From Protea cynaroides (Eukaryota > Streptophyta > Magnoliopsida > Proteales > Proteaceae): a DNA stretch of 64,000 bases. Location: assembly GCA_028583415.1 (NCBI GenBank), contig CM053276.1:124059166-124123165 (forward strand). Reading direction: 5' to 3'. Both the position numbers and the translations under genes were made by a program. The notes beneath the pieces are model-generated. The model ran no database searches and was not told the origin of the DNA. It saw only the letters and a program-made list of their open reading frames with translations. Shown here piece after piece: positions 49,324 to 59,500 of the stretch; position 1 is the first letter of the stretch; each line of letters opens with the position of its first letter.

Positions 49324-49753
49324 TCTCTTTCTTCTATAGTTAACCTTTGGAACTCTCAATCCACACCTTTGTTTCTCTGCAACAAGATAATTGTATAGTA
49401 AGCAATGAGGAGGGTTTCAAGAGATTATAGCTCTAGGGTTTGGATAAGAACAGGGTACGTAGGAAGAGATTCGAGGACTTTTACGCTTGCATTCTAGGGT
49501 TTGGGTGCTGGCAGAGAAGACCTATGAAAGCTAAAAGTACAGAAAGACGTAATAGGAAAATGTCCTCTTCTAGGGTTTCAAAGCCATTGAAGAAAGTATT
49601 ACAGAAAGTAAAGAAGGGATCCAAGGGCTTATACACACCCTTCTTGCACGAGAGAGAGAGAGAGAGAGGAATCGCTTGTGCCAATTTTAGGGATTTTTAT
49701 GACTGATCCAAGCTGATCCAACTTGGGATCTGATCAGGAAAGAGGGACCACCA
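49324..49753. promoter_or_regulatory. Upstream region of the glutaredoxin gene
   Basis: Leader and promoter would lie here on the minus strand. A GA microsatellite (49651-49671) becomes a CT tract in the gene's sense, a common leader or core-promoter feature in plants. An AG with a nearby pyrimidine-poor context at 49376-49380 makes a leader intron possible but unproven. The open frames on both strands have no family. Confidence 0.4.
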
Positions 49754-49915
49754 TAGGGGTGCAAGTTTTATCCTAACAAACCTGCCCTGAACCCTGATAA
49801 GGTTGAACCCGGCCCAAACCTTGATAGGGTTGGGTTAGGGTTCAAATTTTGATTAACCCTGGCAGGGTTGGATTGGGTTAGGGTTGACCCCCTGGGTTGA
49901 GCCCAACCCATCCCA

Positions 49916-49981
<66 letters not shown>

Positions 49982-50296
49982 TGTATGTGTTTGTTATATC
50001 TTTATGTTATAATCGTTATATATATGTTATTTGATAATTTGTTGTATGTTTATGGGCCAATCAGGGTCATTCCAACCCTAAATCAGGGTTAATCAGGTTT
50101 AACCCAACCCAACCCGGCCCTGTCAGGGTCAATCAGGGTAGGTTAGGGTTAGGCCCAACCCTGCCAGGGTCAGGGTTAGGGTTGTATATTTTTTGACCCT
50201 GACAGAGTTGGACTGGGTTAGGATTAAGTTTAAATAGCTAAGGTTAGGGTTAGGGTTTTGAAAAACCTGGCCCAACCCGGCCGTGTTGCAGCCCTA
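49754..50296. mobile_element. hAT-like non-autonomous element, complete
   Basis: Ends TAGGGGTGCAAG and, inverted, TAGGGCTGCAAC. The 8-bp flanks GACCACCA (49746-49753) and GACCAACA (50297-50304) agree at 7 of 8 bases, the target duplication length of hAT elements. The 543-bp interior is built from AACCCTG-CAGGGTT inverted motifs and GGGTTAGGG-type runs around a TA/TG microsatellite (49920-49990). No transposase. A truncated relative in the same orientation lies at 46767-47250. Confidence 0.82.
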
Positions 50297-50304
50297 GACC
50301 AACA

Positions 50305-53300
50305 TATGATCCTGAGTCAATTCGGCTATAACTCAGCTGGACCAGTCTAAACTCAGCCAGACCATCCTGCAGCGACCAGTTTCAACTGAGTTTTGAGGAT
50401 GAAGATCTGTTGATTCATCTCGGGATGGGTCCCTTGCGATGCCAAGTCAACTCAGTCCATACTGTTGATCAAATCCCCATCCCTAAATCTATGCTACAAA
50501 TGAAGATAAATATTTCTAATCAATGCTTTTTCATGAAAGTGATGAACTAATTGTCATAGAGCATTGTGACCTAAAGGCCCAACTGAATGTGGTACTCTTA
50601 TGCTCCGTTTGGTATGTATTCTTTTGTAAATCAGAATAGAGTAAAATGTGAGATATTTTCGTTCCAGTCTCAAAATGAAAAATAAAGTAAAAAATGGATT
50701 TAGAACTGACCAAGTTCTCTTACCAAGTCTTAGGATCCAAGCTCAAGAATGCATTATAATATCTTCCAAAAAGCATACTGTTGTCACTAGATTTCGCTTG
50801 GTGCACGAGATGCTGTCACGTATCTGTAGAGTATGAACACATAGTGAGGTGGGCTAGTATGGTCTAAGACAAGCAGAATTGAACTCAAGGATAAAATATC
50901 CGAGTTCCTTATGGAGAAGGGATTGAGGTACGGCAGCCTAATAAGATCTTTACTTCCTAGTCCAGAGAAGATAGTAAGAGGATGATCTGGTGTTCTGGTG
51001 AGTGAGAACCCACAGATTGTAAATAGTGAATTCTAGAGAAAATTCTTGAGAGTAAGAGTACCTTGGTTTGGTTGAAATCGGATCCCCTTCTCCTTGCTAT
51101 CTCCTTCTATTTATAGGCAGAATAAGAAGCAGGTTGAACACACTTGCTCATTGGTTGTCAATTTGTCCCTGTCTTCCAATGTCATCATGACTCTATTATG
51201 TTGGATAAAGGGTCTACGACCCCCTAGGATGGAGCATATCTCCGATATTTGGCCTCTACGATCCCAACCAGTCCATGTCACTAGGTCCATTTAATGTAGG
51301 TGGCCGTCATTTTCGCCATCTCAAGCAGATATAGGATCTTTTCTCTCGTAGCGCTCCCTTGTGAGATGATGTAGTGGGTCGTGTCAATTTGATATCCATT
51401 TAATGCACCATTATCATCATTTATGAGCATTTATTATGGTACAATTAATGCATGTCTTACACATCTAATGCTACGGATCTTCCCCCATCAGGTTAGAAGG
51501 GACGAATCGTATCACCCCCCGACGGATCGAGTCCGATTCTCTTCTTTATTTGGTGGACATGTGGACCCTTCTAATGGGTGCCACGCATTCGACCTTGTTA
51601 CATATTCATTGATCATATTTGAATGGCCCAAATCAATCCCATCATATTTTCCCCCAACACATACCAAAAGCAACACTAATGTCAACAGGGATAGCCCAAA
51701 ACCTACCCTACCAACAACCAACTCAAGATCTGTCCGGTAAAACACAGCCTGAGATCCCTGCTCCTGACCTTCAAGCACTCGTCGGAGATAATCTAGAGAA
51801 AAGATCCCTGGAACCAGGTAATCTCGGAGAAGCTTCGCTGGAGAGCAAGAACCACAGCACTGTATAGAAGAATCGGTCGGTGCAAATAAGAGGGTTGAAG
51901 GACCGTTCCAGGTAGAAATTGCGGAGTCTGCAAAGGCCGTCAGAGATAATCGTGACGAGATTCGTCAAGATCGGCTTAAACAGGGCCGTTGAAGGGATCA
52001 AATCTTGGACATCTTGGGAAGACAAGGCGATCCAATTGGAATGGGAAATGCCAACACAGAAGCTCCGCCCATTACAACCGCGCACGTTGACGAGAAAAAA
52101 TGAAAAATCTGTAGACCAGCAATTGAAAAAAGCAAACCTAAAGAATAAGAGAGTTGCAGAATCACAACAGCCGGATAAGCCTGATAAACCTAGCCCAGAT
52201 CGAGTCGGCCCGAAATCAGCCCAATAAGCCCAGCACGATAACAACCCAGCTCGTTAACGAGAAAGAACGAATAATCCGTAGATCAGAAATTGAAAAAAGC
52301 AAACTACATTCTAAGAATAAACCCCAAGGGGGTAATTGAGTCAGCAAGGAGCCTATGCCTCCAGAAACCGAATGTACTGAATTCGAATCATCTTACTACA
52401 TTCGAAGAATAAGAGAGTTGCAGAATCACGTACACACAATACATCCTTAACAGCAGAAGAAGACGAGATTTTTCAAATAAAAACCAGAAAGAAGAAACGA
52501 AGATTGTTTAGCTGGGAGACGTGTGTTGTGGCCGCTCTAATAGACGAAGAGGCTATTGCTAGGCTCAGCGGAGCTGACGAGATCGGCAAGCACACGTCAG
52601 ATATTCTTGCCGGTGGGTTGCGTGTAGGAGTCGTTGTAATGTTTTCATCATATATGGGCACGCACTAAACATTGTGCGGATAGGATTAGTGGAAGGGTGT
52701 TGAATGGATGACTGTAATTGGATAGTACCCTTTATGTGAGGGTTTCAATTAATTCACCTTAACGTGTAATAGCTTGGAACCTTTTAGTAATTTGATCCGA
52801 TTATGGGAAGAACCTAATTACCCTTCTTAACAGGTTGGTCCCTGCTCTCTGGCTTTATATAGATAATCAATTCTCATTCTTGGCTATTATTCAACATATA
52901 CTGAAAAAGGAGAGACAAAACTCACATCTGAATATGTAATTATTTTGATTTATTTATTATAAAATCCCTTAGAGTCCTCAGTATCAATCAATAACAAATC
53001 CACAGCTTTTAGGTGATTAGATTTTTGGAAAAAAATTCTTTCCAATTTTAATTTTATCCAAGGGAGTTAGCTTCTGTTGGTAAAGATCAATACCTCAAAG
53101 ACGACATAAGTTCAATTTCAATTTCCTAGGGATCGGATCGTTGACACCCAATCCCGTGTTGCACAGTACTTGCAAGGTAAAACACGGTATCGGATTGATA
53201 TCTCACTTGATTTTGACGATTTTGAGCCAAATTTCTTCATTTTTGGAGGGGAAGCTTGTTTTCTCTTGGAAAACACATCTGCAGAAATTGATTGAAAGAA

Positions 53301-53744
53301 AAACACCCGATTTTTGTGGATGTGAATCTCCAAGCCGAATTCAATTTTCTTCAATTTCATGGTGATTTGCAATCAAAATCGACTGAAATTTGAGGAGATG
53401 AATCATTTTTTAAGGTAAAGAACTCTACTGAACTTGATGGGACTTAACTTTGACACGAGACAAAAAGAAATAAAAACTAAACATAAAAAATTCAATAGTT
53501 TATACAATCATGTTACGTAATAATTATAAATATATCAAATCTCTATGCTACAATGATTACCCAGGGAAAGGGTTATCCTCCTAAGATAAAAACTAGCAAG
53601 GCAAGGGGATAAATTTAAGAAATCCCATGTCTTATAATCATGTTCCGTTTGATGATCTCTGTAATCTATTAATCTGTGTATTTCATGGCCTTAATTAATG
53701 AACCTATATCAACTCAGGTATCTATCTAGCTTTAGTGGAAAAGA
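50305..53744. other. Intergenic region between glutaredoxin and GDPD
   Basis: No gene supported. The open frames at 51771-52244 (minus) and 51919-52227 (plus) overlap each other and lack any family. A segment near 52084-52165 is partly repeated at 52252-52425 (GACGAGAAA, CAATTGAAAAAAGCAAAC-like and GAATAAGAGAGTTGCAGAAT blocks), a local duplication of about 170-250 bp. A possible tRNA-derived SINE scrap lies at 53062-53130 (TTCAATTTC box). The 3' end of the GDPD transcript lies just below 53745. Confidence 0.5.
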
Positions 53745-54960
53745 TCAGAGTTCATTCTGCAAGAACTTGTGCTTAGCTTGTGTTTTGATCTGCCCATCCC
53801 TTTCAGAGATACATAAGCTATGTTCCTCGCTCTCTTTAAACTGCTCCATGTAATCAGACACTGAAGCTGTAATCTCTTGAACCAAATCTACAATCACCCC
53901 ATCCACACCCACTAGATGTTGCAGACAAACTGCTTCTGGCACATTGTTCAATTGGCCATAAGTTAAAAGAGAAAGATTTGCTTCTCTGATCTTGTTAATG
54001 GCTCCTTCGTTTCTTAAGATGGCTTTAACTTCTGAAACAATACCTTGCAACCCACATGCCAAGCAGAGGTTTAGAGCCTCCTCCAAGGAATTTCTTCTCA
54101 CATCTGTGTAAATTTCAGATCCTCCATCTGTTAGGAAGAACACAGGGTAAATGCTCTGCAACACTCTGATCAACCTTGCTGCATCAGGTTGGAAGGTTGA
54201 GAAGATAATAGGTCTCTCCTTGGCATATTCAAAGACCACTCTTAAGATTACTTGAAGGACATGGATGATTTCTTCATCTTGATAAACAATGTCGTCATCA
54301 AATTTCAGCTCAATATTGAAACCCAATGAAGGATTCACATTCTGGAATGCCTCTTGCAATGTACACAAGGCATCATCTTGCTCAACCTTCCAGCTCGAAA
54401 TCCTCCCATCTTCAGTTCTTCTTAACAGAGTTCTTCCAACCTGAATTTTCAATAATATAAGTATCAGAAATCAATTTCAGAATCAGAAGAAAAGGTAGAT
54501 AAGAGAAGTGAAGGAAAAGGGCAAAATCAATTACATTTGCAGTCTCTCTTTCTGGTCCACAGCAGAGGAATTCAGCTAGTGTTAGCTCCGTAAGTCTTCT
54601 CTCAAGAATGTCTCCATTTTCTTCTTCTGTGACAATGAAGTTGTCATGGAAGATGACTGGGTAGTCATCTTTTGTCACCTGAACATCGAATTCGATGAAA
54701 TCGATAGCAAATTCACCGGCAGCATTGAAGGACAGAATTGAATTCTCTTTGATTGCGTTCATCCTCCGATCTGATGACTCCAACATGTTCATACCACTTC
54801 CTCTGTGGCCAATGACAAGAAACTTTGGAGATTTCAAGAACGCTTGGCCCCCATCATTAGCTTTAGAGAACCGACCAGAACAAGGTGCCATCATCATGGC
54901 TTTGTCTGGCACCTGATTCAGACTGGGTACGTTGGAGACATGAACGGCTTTGAGAGCCAT
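53745..54960 (-). CDS. GDPD1: Glycerophosphodiester phosphodiesterase, GDPD1-like
   Basis: Exon 1 is 54535-54960 and exon 2 is 53745-54440 (intron 94 bp, GT/AG), giving 373 residues, near the 361 of Arabidopsis GDPD1. The start MALKAVHVSNVPSL mirrors the plastid GDPD1 start. Catalytic residues are all present: GHRGSG (His-Arg, about residue 52), IEFDVQ (Glu and Asp, about 90), FHDNF (His, about 104), then NIELKF and VDGVIVDLVQEIT near the end. The enzyme splits glycerophosphodiesters such as glycerophosphocholine into glycerol-3-phosphate and an alcohol, using a divalent metal. Plant GDPD1 enzymes work in plastids and help recycle lipid phosphate under phosphate shortage; regulation here is not visible in the sequence. 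The two-exon form is compact, without frame breaks. A GA/CT microsatellite lies in the leader just upstream. Confidence 0.93.
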
Positions 54961-54976
54961 TGCAGGAAAAGAAAAT

Positions 54977-55017
<41 letters not shown>

Positions 55018-55130
55018 AGAAAATGGTTTTGTGGTAGTCGTGTGAGCTATGGAGAAGGAGATTATTTAAGGAGGAAGAGAAATTGGATCTTGAATGAAGA
55101 ATATTCGGATGTTCAAATATGAGAAAGGAG
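54961..55130 (-). promoter_or_regulatory. Leader and core promoter zone of GDPD with CT microsatellite
   Basis: On the minus strand a run of about 17 CT units (54980-55013) lies some 20 bp before the start codon, and CTCCTTAAATAATCTCC-like sequence upstream (about 55055-55075) may be a weak TATA region. CT-rich leaders are common in plant genes. Confidence 0.45.
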
Positions 55131-56558
55131 GATATTCTGATTATGGAGTCTTAGGAGATAGTTGAGAGTCTCGCTAATTACGGGTATAAAAGATTCCAAA
55201 ATGATTCTCTTCTGCAAAGGAATTTTCTAATGGTCACCACGTCGGATCTGAATCATTTGTGATCGAGATGATGCTATTTTGATTATTTATTATCCTAAAT
55301 CAAGACCCACAAGTCACAATAAACAACCATTCAACTATTAATTAACTTCCTTGGATCATATTATATACTTCATTTAATTTCCAAGTTAGGGGGATTGGGC
55401 ACCAAGTGGGTCCATAGGCGTGGGACCCGAGGAGGGCAGTGGGAACAGATATTGATTGGTTTGCATAGCATGCACTCAATGGGGGTGGGGTTAGGAGAAT
55501 CGATCACTCGACTTCCTACACTTACGCCAGTACCCATCGACCTGGCAGCCACCGACTGTGCTACAAGTGCTTCCCCAACTTCCAAGTAACTCAAGCTGAA
55601 TTCCCATTGTCCATGGGATTAGACCACGGCTATAACAAAAGCTGATCCCCCATGATCCCATTGCAACAATTAGAAATGAATAGGGAGGGATTTCAACTGG
55701 TCTGGTTGGATTATTATATTCTACTAACCTTACTGAGAATGTGTAATACTTAGAATCATGCTTGTTAATTGGATCAATGACTAGCACAAACCTTGGTATT
55801 CAATTAAATCCTTAATTTTCTTTAAATCGTAAGAATTTATCCATATGCTGTCACATTAATTTTCCAGAAAACATTATCAATTTTTGCATTAAAAATTGTA
55901 AAATTTCAAAGTAAAAATAAGTCAGGGTCAGATTTTCTTACAAGTCCCATCAGCAAAATTAAAAAAAAAAACACCTCAATTGCTGGACGAAGTTTCTAGC
56001 CCAACAGGCCTGGAGAAGTGCAAATATCTGTCACATGGAAAATGGGATGAAGTTGAAATTTTGTGGACAATTTTCAGATAGAACAAGGTTGGTCCAATGA
56101 TAAAAGTTTTGAAATCCAGTGAAAAAGGAATTTTTTGGAAAGCAATTGGTGGTTGAAATGACAATACATGGTAAGAAGGTAAAAATGATTTAAAACCAAG
56201 TCTGAAATATTTTTTCTGGACATTGTGGTCAATCTAAACCATCTTCTAGATATCATTGCCAAATCACTCTTCCACGTGGAAAACAAGGTATCAATCTAGT
56301 TAAGACTCTTGAATCATGATGGACTTTTCCACTTTTGCCTTGCTTAAATTTCAAGATTTTAAGGTACATGAGTTCCCAACTTCATGTTATAACAACTCAG
56401 GACAACACCACCAAAACAGATGGCAAACAACGATTGCAATCCAAAAATGCTCTTGGCAACTATACAACTTTTAAAACCAGCCTGAATCTCACGTTCAATT
56501 GATGCAAATGTAAGCTTTCATCCAAGGAAAAATAACTAATAGGGTTCTAGTACAAATT
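55131..56558. other. Spacer between GDPD promoter and NAA50 3' end
   Basis: The genes are both on the minus strand, so this holds the GDPD promoter and the NAA50 3' flank. The open frames seen (55370-55594, 55491-55787, 55976-56164) have no family. No repeat of note. Confidence 0.5.
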
Positions 56559-59500
56559 TCATCTCATGGTTTGAGGTTGAGTGATGAACTTGGTAAGTAC
56601 ATAACAGTCAGGTGGTGTAATGTTTGTGTAGTAGTTTTTGATGGTGTCCGTGATTTCAAACCCAAAATTCTTATAGAAGTTGATGGCATCCTCATTATTT
56701 GTCTGCACGTGCAAGTAAATCTCCAAACTATTTTGTTTGGAGCAAAGACCTATAACATGATTCAACAGCTTTGTGCCTGCAACAAACCAAAGACCATAAA
56801 ATTTAAGTTCAGCAGGCTAGTAACAAAGAGATTCTTCTCCAAGTTTTTCTTCTTGCTCAGGAATTAATAAAGTAAATAATTTTTTCATTCAGAATTCTTT
56901 TTGTGGAGTGAAATTTTTATCACAACTTATTTAGGGCTTTTTTATTCTTAATTTTCTACTCTCTACTTAATATATTCATACTTACTGATCTTTAGCCAAA
57001 AAAAAAAAAAAAAACCAAACTTAATGTATATAAACCTGAAAACCTGGACACAAGACTTGAGAAGATTGACCAAATAATCTATATTAAAACAAAAGAAACA
57101 AAAGAAATAGTATATAATTGATGCACATTTTTCAACTGGCTCATAATCATGTCAATTGGAAAATTAGCTCTAAAAAATGTCAGCCTAATCAGTAAGTTAA
57201 CATTCTTTAATTTATCACTTGGATGGCCAAAAATTTCAAAGCAATAATCTGAAGATTCTATCCAAGAGTCGTGCTCCTTTTAAAAAACCAATTTTACATT
57301 AAGTGCTCTCCTACCTGTAGCCTACTGATCATATCAATTAGATAATTAATTCCTCAAAAATACATGAAGTGCCCTCCCACTTGTAGCCCACTGATCATGT
57401 CGATTAGAAAATTAGTTCATTAGAAGACAGCCTAATCAGGTAACATTACCTTCCGCTACTTCTTCCATCATTGATGACTGAAACTACCAAGCAATAATCT
57501 GAAATTCTCACGGAAAATCATGATCATAAAGAATTGCTAATTTTTTACATGTAAGCGCTGTCCTACTTGTTACCCACTAAATGGGCTCTCACTCTCTACC
57601 TTGGATGGAAAACCTAAAACCCTCAATCACCTTGACAGAGATTCTATGAATTGCCTCTGTGTCTGCAACCAGCCATGGCAATTATCTCACCAAATTAAAA
57701 GCTGACGAATATCAGCAGCAGCCTCAAAATATCAAGAAACAGAAATAGATTCCATCCAAAATTCTCTGGGTTGGGCTATCCAGGGAGTTTCTCTAGTAGT
57801 GCAACCTAGAGAACCTTTTGCCAATTTGTAAGTCTACATGTATAGGCATGGTTCGAATGCAAGACAGCATTCCACTCTTGGGTTCAGTTTCTCTGCGATG
57901 TTATATATCGTGTTCTGATAGTTTAAATCATGGGCCTGAAGATGAAGAAAATAAGATCTCTAAAGTCTAATGTATGTGGAGAGAAAGAATTTAAAAAAAA
58001 AAAAATTTGAATCTTGATGATATCATTAGGGAGGGAAGACATTAAAAAAGATCCTTTGTCTGGCTGCCAAGTGGCAATGAGGATCCCAACCACTCATAGT
58101 GCAACGGCATGTGACCCGACACACTATGAGCGGCTAGATCCTCACCGCCGCTCGGCAGTCACTACAGAGGATCCTGGTTCGGGAAGACATAGGTCACAGG
58201 AAGAAGAAAGATGAGCAAAATGAATTTACTAAAATACCCAACCATTTTGTTGGATAGCTTACATCTGAGTTTTTGAATACTAGAACATCTCTATGTTCAC
58301 GTATTATCCACAAGATAACTGAAATAGTACCTGGAGCACGCATTCTCAATTTTTATACTGATGGTTAGAGAAATAGGAGACAAAATCCAAAATGGAATTA
58401 TATGAGTATTTATAATTTTGGAACCTAAAAGACAAGCATTCCATAGGTCAATGAAGATTCACAATTGAGAAATAGATTCTCTAAGGTTTCCTCTTCCTAC
58501 AAATATAGGGGACATTGTGTGCATAAATGAAATTCCCCAAAGATTTCCATAGCTGTTGGTGCTGTGGCATTGATTTTAGCTACCAGACCAGCATCAATAT
58601 CCACCTATTGACACTTTCCTGTCATCTACTGAGAGAGCTGAGATGATATGCCAGAATTGACACTAAGCTACACATTCCTTTTAAGGGGGCAGAAACAGCC
58701 ATCAGGCCACTTTAGTGATTTCAACCACTAAGTTTCCAGGAAAAATTGAGTAAATAATGGTTTCATTGTAAAGAATACTAGATTGTTTGATTTGATTTAA
58801 GATTGGGATACTGGTGCATATATAACAGAGAATAAATTAGACAATATTATTATTGACATGAGACCAGGTATTAACAAGGTTCTAAATCTTGGATCTTGAC
58901 CTCATCTCGGTGAGGTCGAGATTTTCGAGATCTTGACAGAACTGCTCTTTTTTTTTTTTTTTTTTTTTAACATATAAAGATGGAATTCTGAGATCTCGGT
59001 GAGGTCATGGTTCTAAAACTCGGTTTCGGCCCTGGTCGAAAGGAGACCAAGGGGCGATCACAGAAAGTCACAAATCTCGACTTGGTTTCGACTGTTTCAA
59101 CTGAAACAATTTCAAACACCTTATAAAATGTCAAGTTTCAATTGAAACTTGTCTATTTCAATCAAAACCTAGTGTCGACCTTAGAAGTCAAAAGAGTACA
59201 AGACAAGGAACAATACACAAGAGGAACAGTATACAACACACAACACTTATTTATGAATAATATCTCAAGTAAATGAAATATAAAAAGTTATATTTCATTT
59301 ACTTAAGATATTATTCATAAATAAACAAACACCCCCCAATTCAATCTAATAAAAATAGTCTAAAATTCAAATAGGATAAAAAGTCAAACCTCCAGTTCAA
59401 GAACTAAAATCGCATTTTCAGTTGCAAGGGCGATTTTCATTTTTCAAATGCTTGGTCTTTTCTACAATCTACAATTTTCATAAATCTTATTATAATAAAA

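Noticed and set aside
51771..52244. Minus-strand frame of 157 residues
   Set aside because: Overlaps a plus-strand frame of similar length, composition unlike a plant protein, no family recognised.
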